Shown here piece after piece: positions 17,817-26,515 of a stretch of 51,653 nt of DNA. Source of the DNA: Clostridia bacterium (lineage in GTDB: Bacteria > Bacillota_A > Clostridia > TANB77 > CAG-508); the NCBI GenBank assembly GCA_022791475.1, contig JAAVZD010000009.1, forward strand, positions 1-51,653. Direction: 5' to 3'. The notes below the pieces were generated by a model that was given only the letters and a program-made list of their open reading frames with translations, had not been told where the DNA came from and ran no database searches. The translations under genes and the position numbers were made by a program. Position 1 is the first letter of the stretch, and each line of letters starts with the position of its first letter.

Positions 17817-19536
17817 ATGAAATTACAACATTTAGCCATAATATTTATAATTATAATATTACCAATATCGTTAGTAATAGGCGAATACATACAAACGCAA
17901 ATAGACACCATATATTTACAAACACGGATACAATAAAAAGCTTCAAGATGCAACACATGATGCAATAAAGGCATTTCAACTAAATACTGTAAATAATAAA
18001 TATTCAAGTATTAGTGACTCAAAAATAAGAGACATAGAAGCATCAGTAGCAACATTTTATAATTCACTAGGAACTTCAATGGGAGCAAGCGGATATGACC
18101 AAGACACCCTAAAAGAATATATACCAGCAATGTTATATACAATGTATGATGGATATTATATATATGGAAAATATTTTAATTATACAATAAATCAATATCA
18201 ATATGGTTTAAAACCATACATATATTACTCATGCAGATATATATATGGAAATAATTATGACTTTGTAGTAAATTACACCTTAGATAATAGTATAACAATA
18301 TATGGTAAAATAAATGGCCAATACCGAACAGACTCAGGATATGTAATAAATCCAAATTTAGTAGGAAGTGTAGAAAACATAGTATCTTATGTAAAAGGTA
18401 CATATAGAAAGGACTACCCTACAAAAATATCATATGATGGTGTAAATATAGAAAAGGAAATATTAACTGAACAATTAGTAGTAATTGCTGAAAATGGTGT
18501 AGCTATAAACCCTACAAGCTATGAATATGTAAAATATAATAATCAAAAAATATATAAAGAAAATGGAGAAAATAGATATTTTTATTATAAAAATAATACA
18601 AAGGAATATTTATCTGATGAAGGTAAAGTATTAAGAGATGATGAAATAACAGAACTTAGATATGTACAAACAATGACAGAAAATGGACACTTATATAGTA
18701 ATAGTGCAATACAATATTATAAAGAGGCAAAGGATTTTTCAGAAAGATTAAAACAATATGGATTAAATAAAATAACACAAGAAAATGCAGTAGATAATAA
18801 TGGAAATAAAATAACAGATTTTGCTACAAATACAGAAAACGCAAATATATTTGAGTTTAATAAAAACAATGACCCATTACTTGAAGGTTCAAGCTTTAAC
18901 GAGCATAGAATGAGTGTAATAAGGAAAAGTATTGAAACAAATTTATCTACAGCAATAGCAAACTACAATGCAGGTTCAAGCTCAATGTATGAATTCCAAA
19001 TGCCAATATTTACCGATAACGACTGGGATAAAATATTAAATAACATATCATTATCTGTATTTATGCAAGGAATACCAATAAAAGCGAAATACTTTAACAG
19101 TTATTGTATAGTAACAAATAATAAAAATGAAGAAGTAGTAACTCAAAATTCAATATATGTATTATCAAGAAAAAATAATGTAATAGAAGTACATATGCCA
19201 GGTTGTACAGAATTAATAGATAATAGCGATTATGAAATAATAGGAGCATATAACATAATAGATTTTGAAAGGCAAACAGTAGTAATAAGTCAGGGAGATG
19301 AAAGATATTATTATCCACAATATGCTAGTAAATGTTATAATTGTATAGTAAATGCAGCACAAACTTATGATATAAATGGAATAATATCAAATAACCTACA
19401 AAAATTTGATGTAAAATCAAACCAATATCAAAAATACAATAAAGATATAACACTATTGCGAAAAACATACTTAACAGCACTAGCAAGAGAACGTTATGAC
19501 TTATATAGAACAAATGGATATTTTATAAATAATTAA
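17817..19536 (+). CDS. Large membrane-anchored pilus-locus protein, needs +1 shift at CGG 17925
   Basis: ATG 17817 follows AAGGAAG. Frame 0 gives a membrane helix (residues ~7-22) and IQTQIDTIYLQT (codon 36), then CGG 17925-17927 and a stop three codons on. Skipping the C gives GGA TAC AAT AAA: GYNKKLQDATHDAIKAF, and the frame stays open to 19536, for a 572-residue product. The remaining domain is Tyr/Asn-rich and extracellular-looking (MLYTMYDGYYIYGKYFNYT), which would suit an adhesive or tip-associated component of the Tad pilus. No named family recognised. It is the last gene of the locus, before a strong inverted repeat. Confidence 0.82.
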
Positions 19537-19551
19537 ACAAATAATTATACA

Positions 19552-19636
19552 AAAATAAGTTAAAATTAATGGAGTAAATTGAATTCACTTTTTAAAAAGT
19601 AGATTCAATTTACCCCATTAATTTTAACTTATTTTA
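19552..19636. terminator. Long bidirectional terminator / inverted repeat
   Basis: AAAATAAGTTAAAATTAATG ... CATTAATTTTAACTTATTTT encloses GTAAATTGAATTCA/TAGATTCAATTTAC, giving a ~36-bp nearly perfect stem between convergent genes. It ends the pilus locus and overlaps the 3' end of the coat gene. Confidence 0.75.
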
Positions 19637-19879
19637 TTGCATAGCAAATTTTTGCTTCACAGTATCAATTTTAGTTTGTTCAGCAATTTCAGTTTTATAC
19701 CAACCTTTTTCAGCCATTAAATTATATATTTTATTTTGAATATCTAATGATTTATTTAATGCTTCTTTAAAAGCACAATGCACTTCAGCAGTAGTAGATT
19801 CAATTGTTCCATGAAGATATAAATCACATACGCCTTTAATAATTAATAATTCTTTTTCCATTAAATCCTTATCTTCCAT
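19634..19879 (-). CDS. CotF-like spore coat protein
   Basis: 81 residues, MEDKDLMEKELLIIKGVCDL then YLHGTIESTTAEVHCAFKEA and IYNLMAEKGWYKTEIAEQ: this is the typical clostridial/bacillar coat F pattern (KG.CDLYLHGTIES...GWY). Structural protein of the spore coat. TAGGAGGC precedes the ATG. It follows a smaller related gene and they are likely one unit. Confidence 0.88.
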   Translation of the reverse strand: MEDKDLMEKELLIIKGVCDLYLHGTIESTTAEVHCAFKEALNKSLDIQNKIYNLMAEKGWYKTEIAEQTKIDTVKQKFAMQ

Positions 19880-19889
19880 AAATAGCCTC

Positions 19890-20063
19890 CTATAATAAAT
19901 TTAAAAATTTGTTAAATAACTCTGTGTGTTCTTTTTCTAAATCTTTCATATAATTAGAAAGATTTACATCTGTTAATTGATTAGCTGTTTTCATGCTACA
20001 TGATTTCATAAAAACTTCATGTCCTAAAGCATCTTCAACATATAAAAGTTCTTTACTTGTCAT
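19890..20063 (-). CDS. Small spore coat-type protein upstream of cotF-like gene
   Basis: 57 residues, MTSKELLYVEDALGHEVFMK. I chose ATG at 20063 because AGGTGGTG lies just before it. The ELLYVEDALGHE pattern is typical of short CotF-family proteins that pair with a larger one. Ends 10 bases before the start of the larger coat gene. Confidence 0.7.
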   Translation of the reverse strand: MTSKELLYVEDALGHEVFMKSCSMKTANQLTDVNLSNYMKDLEKEHTELFNKFLNLL

Positions 20064-20116
20064 TATAATCACCACCTAATATTATAATTAACAAAATTTA
20101 TAAATATATACAAAAA

Positions 20117-20157
20117 TAGCAAGTTATTTAGATAAAACATAAATAACTTGCTATTTC
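20117..20157. terminator. Terminator between sspH and the coat genes
   Basis: AAATAGCAAGTTATTT and AAATAACTTGCTATTT form a 16-bp stem with A- and T-rich flanks; probably active in either direction. Confidence 0.75.
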
Positions 20158-20188
20158 TAAATTAAATAGAAGAAAATATAATTAGCTA

Positions 20189-20362
20189 TTACTCATTTTC
20201 ATATAATTCTTCCACAAAAACGTCTTTTTCATTCTCACCATCTAAAAAACCAACTCTAGCAATATTATTATTTAATTCTTGAATCCAAACAGGCCTATCA
20301 TCATAATATATATCTAAAATTTCTTTGTTTCTTATAATTTGGTTTACTCTTTCAATATTCAT
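20189..20362 (-). CDS. sspH: Small acid-soluble spore protein H-like (SspH)
   Basis: 57 residues: MNIERVNQIIRNKEILDIYY, DDRPVWIQEL, ARVGFLDGENEKDVFVEELY. This pattern (NI.R...I......D..Y...PVWI......ARV) is the H-type SASP family, which coats or protects spore components in the forespore. GGAGG lies before the ATG. It adds to the minus-strand spore-protein group 19634-20362. Confidence 0.82.
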   Translation of the reverse strand: MNIERVNQIIRNKEILDIYYDDRPVWIQELNNNIARVGFLDGENEKDVFVEELYENE

Positions 20363-20428
20363 ATAAAACCTCCATAAATTTATTTTACTAAAATTATATA
20401 CAAGCTATTATTAAATATTCATAAAAAG

Positions 20429-20457
20429 TTGAAAATTATGTAAAAACATAATATAAT
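20429..20457 (+). promoter_or_regulatory. Promoter of the PurA-like gene
   Basis: TTGAAA (20429-20434), 17-nt spacer, TATAAT (20452-20457). Confidence 0.6.
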
Positions 20458-20527
20458 AAACAAAAAATATATATAAGTACTAAGATATTTAATTAAAAAA
20501 ATTGGTATTAAATAGGGAGAATTATTT

Positions 20528-21625
20528 ATGAACAATAAAAATATAACGATAGTAATAGATGGGCAAGCTGGGAGTTGCGGAAAAGGGAAAATTTGTGGGT
20601 ATTTAGCTAAAAAGGATTATTTTGCTATATCTACAAATAATTGGTCTAGTAATGCAGGTCATACTTATGTAAGTGATAATGACAAAAAAATTATAGTTAG
20701 CCATATACCTATGGCAATGTTAAGAAAAAATTGTAAATTAGTTTTAAATGCAGGGTGCATTATTACACCAGAAATATTATTTGAAGAAATAAGAAAATAT
20801 AAAGATATTATTGGGGAAAGAAAAATATACATTAATCCAAGAGCAATGATTATTCTAGAAAAACATCGAGAAGAAGAAAAAAGAATAATTAAAAGTGGGT
20901 CAACATATAAAGGGTGTGGTGCAGCACAAGCTGAAAAAATTATAAGAAAACCAGGTATTATTTTAGCTAAGGATTATATAAACAATATACCAAGCGATTT
21001 AAAAAATAATATTGAAATAATAGATACTGCCAAAATGATAAATGAATGTAAGGCTCCTATTTTAATAGAAGGAGCACAAGGACAAGATTTAGATATAAAT
21101 TATGGACTAGATTATCCAAATGTAACCAGTAGAATGTGTAGTGCAAGTCAATTAATAGCAGACAGTGGATGTAGCCCATTTAAAGTAAAAGATATTTATA
21201 TGATTATAAGACCATATCCTATAAGAATAAGTAACAAAACTAATATCGGTGAGGATATTTATAGTGGTGACTATGCAGAAAGTAAGGAAATTACATGGGA
21301 AGAAATTAAGAAAAGATGTGGGTGTGATATTGATTTAAAAGAATATACAACTGTAACAAAAAAAGTAAGAAGAGTTTTTGAAATGAATTGGGAAAGATTA
21401 AAATACAATGTTATGATTAATAGACCAACTCAAATAGTTTTAAATTTTGCACAATATATAGACTGGAAAGCATATAAATGCAAAGATTATAACTTGCTTC
21501 CACAAAAAGTAATTGAATTTGTAAACAAGATAGAACGAGAAACTAATACACCAGTTACATTAATAGGAACAGGTGAGTGTGAAAGTGACATTATAGATTT
21601 AAGAAAAATGAAATTAACAAATTAG
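20528..21625 (+). CDS. Adenylosuccinate synthetase-family enzyme, PurZ-like active site
   Basis: 365 residues, ATG 20528 after GGGAGA. PurA family landmarks are present in order: GTP/IMP loop DGQAGSCGKGKI at residues ~11-22, NAGHTY, GSTYKGCGAAQAEK (GTTGRGIGPAY position) and ILIEGAQGQDLDINYG with YPNVTS. In PurA the loop reads GDEGKGK, with Asp as the catalytic base; here it is GSCGKGK, so Asp is Ser and the next Glu is Cys. A Ser at this place is the hallmark described for PurZ, which makes 2-aminoadenylosuccinate from dGMP in Z-genome phages. The short length also fits PurZ or archaeal-type PurA. It is unlikely to be the housekeeping PurA. Substrate is inferred only. Confidence 0.75.
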   Translation: MNNKNITIVIDGQAGSCGKGKICGYLAKKDYFAISTNNWSSNAGHTYVSDNDKKIIVSHIPMAMLRKNCKLVLNAGCIITPEILFEEIRKYKDIIGERKIYINPRAMIILEKHREEEKRIIKSGSTYKGCGAAQAEKIIRKPGIILAKDYINNIPSDLKNNIEIIDTAKMINECKAPILIEGAQGQDLDINYGLDYPNVTSRMCSASQLIADSGCSPFKVKDIYMIIRPYPIRISNKTNIGEDIYSGDYAESKEITWEEIKKRCGCDIDLKEYTTVTKKVRRVFEMNWERLKYNVMINRPTQIVLNFAQYIDWKAYKCKDYNLLPQKVIEFVNKIERETNTPVTLIGTGECESDIIDLRKMKLTN

Positions 21626-21651
21626 CTAATATAATGAGTAAATAAATAATA

Positions 21652-21681
21652 TTGATATTAACTTTAATTTTATGTTATAAT
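21652..21681 (+). promoter_or_regulatory. Promoter of the unknown gene/Nudix unit
   Basis: TTGATA (21652-21657), 18-nt spacer, TATAAT (21676-21681), 31 bases before the ATG. Confidence 0.6.
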
Positions 21682-21711
21682 TTAAAAGATATTAAAAGCA
21701 AGGAGATAAAT

Positions 21712-22545
21712 ATGATTTTAGATATAAGAAATAAAGAACATCTACCAATAATTAATATGTATAAAAAATGTAAAGGAATTACTTTAGTAGAAAAATATTT
21801 ACCTAAATTAAGTCAACTAAATAAAATGTATGTAATTGACTGCATTGAAGATTGGGAGAAGGTGGAACATGAATTTCCTACTGATATGATGACAGTAAGA
21901 TGTGATTGTTTAGAAGGAATTAATGGAAAGCTACCATCTGGTCAAACTTTCAGTAGGAATAGAGTTGAGGAATATATAAAAGAAGTTAAAGAGAAAGTAC
22001 CAAATGCTATAATTATATTAGAAGATATGAAAAAAGGTTCTAATGAAAGAATTCATACACAAGGAGGTATTACCTTAGATATAAAAATTGGAGACTATAT
22101 ATATATAGACTATGTAGGACAAGGATTTGATGCTAGAGAATTATGCGAAGGAAAAGCAGTACATGAATCATGGAATATACCATGGGAAGAAGTTGCATTT
22201 ATGGAGGATACTGCGATAAAGAAATATAAAATTGCTGAAGTAAATACAAAAGAATATATAGAAACAGCAAAAGAAAGAATGCAGTTCTTAACTAATGCCT
22301 TTCCAGATAAAAAGAATGAAATAGTTGAATCAATGCCTAAAAAGTATAATGGAATTAGTATGCAAATATTTAGAGATGTAAGAGACCAAGTTATATTTCC
22401 TTTATGGATTATACATGAACAACTATTAAGAGATGGATTAGATAATTTTGTAGTAGAAATAAATATTGTTGAAGATGGAACTTTAGTTCCAATGGAAATT
22501 GCAGTTTCAGAAAGATTTAAGATAATAGATAGTATAGAAAGATAA
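21712..22545 (+). CDS. Unknown 277-residue protein linked to PurA-like and Nudix genes
   Basis: Starts at ATG 21712 with AAGGAG upstream; the longer reading frame from 21652 runs through the promoter. I do not recognise the family. Visible features: mixed alpha/beta composition, no signal or membrane segment, MMTVRCDCLEGINGKLPSGQ, a central KIGDYIYIDYVGQGFDAREL stretch, and a C-terminal VVEINIVEDGTLVPMEIAVS that is faintly like the last strands of ATP-grasp enzymes (acidic residues on strands). It ends 20 bases before the Nudix gene, so the two are co-transcribed. Confidence 0.6.
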   Translation: MILDIRNKEHLPIINMYKKCKGITLVEKYLPKLSQLNKMYVIDCIEDWEKVEHEFPTDMMTVRCDCLEGINGKLPSGQTFSRNRVEEYIKEVKEKVPNAIIILEDMKKGSNERIHTQGGITLDIKIGDYIYIDYVGQGFDARELCEGKAVHESWNIPWEEVAFMEDTAIKKYKIAEVNTKEYIETAKERMQFLTNAFPDKKNEIVESMPKKYNGISMQIFRDVRDQVIFPLWIIHEQLLRDGLDNFVVEINIVEDGTLVPMEIAVSERFKIIDSIER

Positions 22546-22565
22546 ATAAAGGAGATAATCAAAAA

Positions 22566-22976
22566 ATGAAAAAATTAAATGTAATATTAGTTTATAATAA
22601 AGAAAATACAAAAATACTTATGTGCAAAAGAGAAAAAGAGCCATATAAGGGAAAGTTTAACTTAGTAGGTGGTAAAGTAGAACAAGATGAAGATGAATTA
22701 CATGCAGCATATAGAGAGTTACAAGAAGAAACAGGCATAACAAATAACGATATTAAATTAACACATATTATGAATTTTCAATATAAGATGTCAGACATGG
22801 AGTTAGAGGTTTATACAGGAATACTAAATAAAGATGTAATTTTACAAGAAGAAGTAAACAAACTTTATTGGATAGATAAGAACGAAAACTTTTTTGATAT
22901 AAATAAATATGCTGGAGAAGGTAATATAGGACATATGCTACATCAAGCAGAATTATATAAAGATAAATTATTTTAA
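22566..22976 (+). CDS. Nudix hydrolase
   Basis: 136 residues. The Nudix box GGKVEQDEDELHAAYRELQE then ETGI is complete, with the REL.EE.G metal-binding core, so it should hydrolyse a nucleoside diphosphate linked to another group. MutT-like size. GGAGA precedes ATG 22566. In this cassette it may clean up or process the nucleotide made by the PurA-like enzyme, which is inference. Confidence 0.9.
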   Translation: MKKLNVILVYNKENTKILMCKREKEPYKGKFNLVGGKVEQDEDELHAAYRELQEETGITNNDIKLTHIMNFQYKMSDMELEVYTGILNKDVILQEEVNKLYWIDKNENFFDINKYAGEGNIGHMLHQAELYKDKLF

Positions 22977-23010
22977 AAATAAAAATTAAATTAGAAAGAG
23001 GAATAAACAT

Positions 23011-23784
23011 ATGAAAGTATTAGCCATAGGAGACTTAGTAGGAGAAAGTGGAGTAAAAAAATTAAGGGAAGTTTTACCTAATTTTAGAAAAGAAAATAAT
23101 ATAGATTTCGTAATAGTAAATGCAGAAAATTCAGCAGGTGGAATGGGAATTACAACGCAAATATTTAATAACTTAAAAGCATTAAATATTGATTGTATAA
23201 CAATGGGAAATCATACTTGGGGGAAAAAAGATATATTTACATTTATAGATGATGATAAGCTTTTAAGACCAGCTAATTATTCAAGAGGAGTAGTAGGAAA
23301 AGGCTATAATATATATGAATGTAAAAATAAAAAAATATGTGTTATAAATTTAATAGGTAGAACAGAAATGGGAGTACAATCAGATAACCCATTTACAAAA
23401 GCAGATGACATTATAAAAGAAGTACAAGGTAAAGCAGATATAATAATAATAGATTTCCATGCAGAAGCATCAGCCGAAAAAATAGCAATGAAATATTATT
23501 TAGATGGTAGAGTAACTGCCATTTTTGGAACACATACACATGTGCAAACTGCAGATGAAGAAATAACAAATAAAGGAACAGGGTTTATTTCAGACATTGG
23601 AATGACAGGTCCTATAAATTCAGTAATAGGAATGGATGTAGAAGCATCAGTAAAAAGATTTGTAACATCACTTCCAGAAAGGTATAAACTAGCAGAAGGA
23701 AATTGTATGTTTAATGGTTGTATTTTTGATATAAATGATGAAGATTGTCAAGTAAGAGCTATCAAAAGAATTAATATAAAATAA
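23011..23784 (+). CDS. ymdB: YmdB-family metallophosphoesterase
   Basis: 257 residues. Calcineurin-like phosphoesterase with cyclic-nucleotide phosphodiesterase activity in Bacillus, where it affects biofilm and motility choice. Metal ligands visible: GDLVGESG (Asp8), VNAENSAGG, MGNHTWGKKD, IDFHAEASAEK and FGTHTHVQTADE. Length is standard. The neighbour spoVS follows, the usual order ymdB-spoVS in firmicutes. Confidence 0.93.
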   Translation: MKVLAIGDLVGESGVKKLREVLPNFRKENNIDFVIVNAENSAGGMGITTQIFNNLKALNIDCITMGNHTWGKKDIFTFIDDDKLLRPANYSRGVVGKGYNIYECKNKKICVINLIGRTEMGVQSDNPFTKADDIIKEVQGKADIIIIDFHAEASAEKIAMKYYLDGRVTAIFGTHTHVQTADEEITNKGTGFISDIGMTGPINSVIGMDVEASVKRFVTSLPERYKLAEGNCMFNGCIFDINDEDCQVRAIKRINIK

Positions 23785-23841
23785 ATGACGAAAAAAGTAA
23801 AATTAAGGCGAAAACTTTTCCATATTTTTCCAAAAAAATAC

Positions 23842-23870
23842 TAGACATTTTATTTTCTTTGTATTATAAA
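23842..23870 (+). promoter_or_regulatory. Promoter of spoVS
   Basis: TAGACA (23842-23847), 17-nt spacer, TATAAA (23865-23870); a GGAGG ribosome site follows. In Bacillus spoVS is sigma H controlled; the match here is to sigma A. Confidence 0.5.
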
Positions 23871-23914
23871 TATATATGTAATTCAAATAAAAATAAAATT
23901 ATAGGAGGCAAAAA

Positions 23915-24178
23915 ATGGAAGTTTTAAAAATTTCATCAAAATCTAATCCTAATTCAGTTGCAGGAGCAATAGCAGGGTTAGTAAAAGAAGAAAACAAAGC
24001 AGAAATGCAAGCAATCGGAGCAGGAGCTCTAAATCAAGCAGTAAAAGCAGTAGCAATAGCAAGAGGATTCGTAGCGCCAGCAGGTGTAGACTTAGTTTGT
24101 ATACCAGCATTTGCAGAAGTAGAAGTTGAAGGAGAAGACAGAACAGGTATTAGAATTATAGTGGAATCTAGAAAATAA
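23915..24178 (+). CDS. spoVS: Stage V sporulation protein S
   Basis: 87 residues, an Alba-like small basic-acidic protein (MEVLKISSKSNPNSVAGAIA, AVKAVAIARGFVAPAG, DRTGIRIIVESRK). Needed for spore coat and core dehydration in Bacillus. The sequence is almost the consensus of the family. Good AGGAGG before ATG 23915. Confidence 0.96.
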   Translation: MEVLKISSKSNPNSVAGAIAGLVKEENKAEMQAIGAGALNQAVKAVAIARGFVAPAGVDLVCIPAFAEVEVEGEDRTGIRIIVESRK

Positions 24179-24188
24179 AAATTAGCAA

Positions 24189-24221
24189 TGTATGGGTCGC
24201 CACAATTGGCGACCTAGAATA
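24189..24221 (+). repeat. Dispersed repeat family A, short copy
   Basis: TGTATGGGTCGCCACAATTG then GCGACC: only the hairpin core, without the CTTCGAAG tail. Confidence 0.65.
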
Positions 24222-24258
24222 ATAATTTGTAATAAATAGAAAGAAATGGAGAAATAAT

Positions 24259-24462
24259 ATGAAAATAAAATATAATGTAATTATACAAAAAGAAGAAGAA
24301 TGGTATGTGGCAAAATGTATTGAAAATAGTGTAGCTTCACAAGGAAAAACAATAGAAGAATCATTAAAAAATTTAAAAGAAGCTATTGAATTATACTATG
24401 AAACAGAACAACCAGTAGAACCAAAAGAGGTATTGATTACAACAGTGGAGGTGGCAGTTTAA
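24259..24462 (+). CDS. hicB: HicB-family antitoxin
   Basis: 67 residues with the partial RNase-H-like HicB fold: YNVIIQKEEEWYVAKCIENS then SQGKTIEESLKNLKEAIELY. Lacks a C-terminal DNA-binding domain, so it is a short HicB. Its stop overlaps the next start (TAATG), so the two are translationally coupled. The antitoxin-first order is the reverse of classic hicAB. Confidence 0.9.
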   Translation: MKIKYNVIIQKEEEWYVAKCIENSVASQGKTIEESLKNLKEAIELYYETEQPVEPKEVLITTVEVAV

Positions 24463-24686
24463 TGAATTTTAAATATCCAGTACTATCATCCAAGAAAATA
24501 GTACAAACATTAATACAGTTAGGCTTTTATAAAGTAGCACAAAAAGGTAGTCATGCAAAATATAAAAATGAAATAACAAATCGAATTTGCATTGTTCCTA
24601 TGCATTCAGAAGTAGCTAGAGGAACATTAAAAAGCATCTTAGAACAAGCTGATATAGAATTAGAAGAATTTTTAAAGTATCTGTAA
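24462..24686 (+). CDS. hicA: HicA-family mRNA interferase toxin
   Basis: 74 residues, dsRNA-binding-like fold. Catalytic histidine in KGSHAKYKN, plus LIQLGFYKVAQKGSH and VPMHSEVARGTLKSILEQA, all family-typical. Cleaves mRNA when HicB is lost. Overlaps hicB by one base. Confidence 0.92.
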   Translation: MNFKYPVLSSKKIVQTLIQLGFYKVAQKGSHAKYKNEITNRICIVPMHSEVARGTLKSILEQADIELEEFLKYL

Positions 24687-24726
24687 ATTTAAAATCTTAA
24701 AAAATCCAATAATATAAAATAAAAAC

Positions 24727-24755
24727 TTGAAAAAAAATAAAAAATCTTATATTAT
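24727..24755 (+). promoter_or_regulatory. Promoter of the peptide-binding protein gene
   Basis: TTGAAA (24727-24732), 17-nt spacer, TATTAT (24750-24755). Confidence 0.5.
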
Positions 24756-24836
24756 AAAGAAAGATTATTTCTAAAAATATAAAATAAGGAGCTTAAGTTA
24801 AAAAATAAAAGGCATCTTTAAGAAATGAGGTGAATT

Positions 24837-26423
24837 ATGAAATCAAACTTCTTTAAATATATTTTTATAATATTTGCAATATGCATTATAATATATTCAG
24901 TTTATGCAATATATTTTAAAGAAAAAGACAATACCGATGAAAAAGTACAAGCTGAAGAGCAAGAAGTAATAGAGAAGAAAGATATAAGACTTGGAATATC
25001 AAATTTCGATAATATAAATCCATTAATATCCAATAATAAAGAAATTTTAAATATTGATAAATTAATATTTGAACCACTAGTAAATATAACCAAAGATTAT
25101 AAAATACAAATGTGTTTAGCAACAGAATGTTCAAAAACATCAGAAACATCATATGTAATAAAAATAGATAATGACAAAAAGTGGCAAGATGGCTCACCAT
25201 TTACAGCAAAAGATATACAATTTACAATAGATAGGCTAAAAGAAGGATCATCTATATATGCATATAATGTTCAAAAAATATCAAGTGTAGAAATAATAGA
25301 TAGTAGTACAATAAAAATAAATTTAAGTGAAGAAGTACCATTTTTTGAATATAATTTAACCTTTCCAATATTACCAAATAACTATTATATAGGAGAAAAC
25401 TTTTACACATCAGCAAAAGTACCAATAGGAACAGGAATGTATAAAATTTCTTCAATAGATAGTAACAATATTAAATTAGAAAAAAATGAAAAATGGTGGA
25501 ATATAAAAAATGAAAATGCAAAAATAGAAACAATTGATATAAAAATATTTTCGGAAATAGGTGAAATATATAATAGCTTTAAGCTAGGTAATATAGATAT
25601 ATTTACAACATCAAATTACAATTTAGAAAATTATATTGGAACAATAGGGTATGTAAAGACAGAATTTAAAGCAAGAGAATTTGACTATTTAGCATTCAAT
25701 TGTGAAGATAGTATTTTAAAAAACATACAGGTAAGAAAAGCAATAGAGTATAGCATAGACAAAACAAATATTACTTCTACAGTTTTTAATAATAATCGCT
25801 ATATATCAGATTTCCCTTTAGACTATGGAAATTATTTATATACAAGTAATAATTTAAGTTCAGGCTATAATACTGAGCAAGCAAAAAAAGTATTACAAGA
25901 AGATGGCTGGCAATATAAAAATAATAAATGGCAAAAAACTGAGAATTATAGGACAAGCAGAATAAACTTAAATTTAACAGTAAATAAGGATGACGCAAAT
26001 AGGCTAGCCGTTGCAGAAAATATAAAAAGCCAACTTGCACAAATAGGAATAAATATAACAATAAAAAAAGTATCTACAAGTCAGTATAATAATATTTTGC
26101 AAAATAAAAATTATCAAATGATATTAACAGGAGTTTATAATTCATATAGTCCAAATGTAGAAACATTTTTTGGACCAAACAACTTACAAAATTATAAAAA
26201 TGAAGAGCTAAATGCAATTTTAACAGATGTGAAAAATATAAAAGATGAGAATTTGTTAAAAGAAAAATATGATAAAATTCTAGAAATATATAACAATGAA
26301 TTACCTTTTTTAAGTTTATATAGAAGTAAATCAACAGTAATAAGAAGCCAAAAATTAGCAGGTGAATTAACACCAAATAACTATTTTAGCTATTATAATT
26401 TCTATACATGGAGCAGGATGTAA
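24837..26423 (+). CDS. Extracellular peptide-binding protein (SBP_bac_5, OppA-like)
   Basis: 528 residues. An N-terminal transmembrane helix (residues ~6-25) anchors it; no lipobox cysteine, unusual for this class in Gram-positives. The family-5 solute-binding fold is shown by INPLISNNKEILNIDKLIFE, KWQDGSPFTAKDIQFTIDRL (strong signature), IQVRKAIEYSIDKTNI and PFLSLYRSK. No permease or ATPase genes are next to it, so it may work with transporters elsewhere or have a signalling role. Just upstream of recA but with separate promoter for recA. Confidence 0.85.
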   Translation: MKSNFFKYIFIIFAICIIIYSVYAIYFKEKDNTDEKVQAEEQEVIEKKDIRLGISNFDNINPLISNNKEILNIDKLIFEPLVNITKDYKIQMCLATECSKTSETSYVIKIDNDKKWQDGSPFTAKDIQFTIDRLKEGSSIYAYNVQKISSVEIIDSSTIKINLSEEVPFFEYNLTFPILPNNYYIGENFYTSAKVPIGTGMYKISSIDSNNIKLEKNEKWWNIKNENAKIETIDIKIFSEIGEIYNSFKLGNIDIFTTSNYNLENYIGTIGYVKTEFKAREFDYLAFNCEDSILKNIQVRKAIEYSIDKTNITSTVFNNNRYISDFPLDYGNYLYTSNNLSSGYNTEQAKKVLQEDGWQYKNNKWQKTENYRTSRINLNLTVNKDDANRLAVAENIKSQLAQIGINITIKKVSTSQYNNILQNKNYQMILTGVYNSYSPNVETFFGPNNLQNYKNEELNAILTDVKNIKDENLLKEKYDKILEIYNNELPFLSLYRSKSTVIRSQKLAGELTPNNYFSYYNFYTWSRM

Positions 26424-26441
26424 AAAAATTAAGAAAAACAC

Positions 26442-26469
26442 TTGACAAAAATTTTTAATAGTATATAAT
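26442..26469 (+). promoter_or_regulatory. recA promoter
   Basis: TTGACA (26442-26447), 16-nt spacer, TATAAT (26464-26469). No clear LexA box (GAAC-N4-GTTC) seen. Confidence 0.75.
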
Positions 26470-26515
26470 AAAACAAACAAAAGTTTACAAAACAAATATT
26501 TAGGAGGAAAAATAA

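Noticed and set aside
26442..26515. LexA box before recA
   Set aside because: No GAAC-N4-GTTC-like sequence seen; only the sigma-A promoter is clear.
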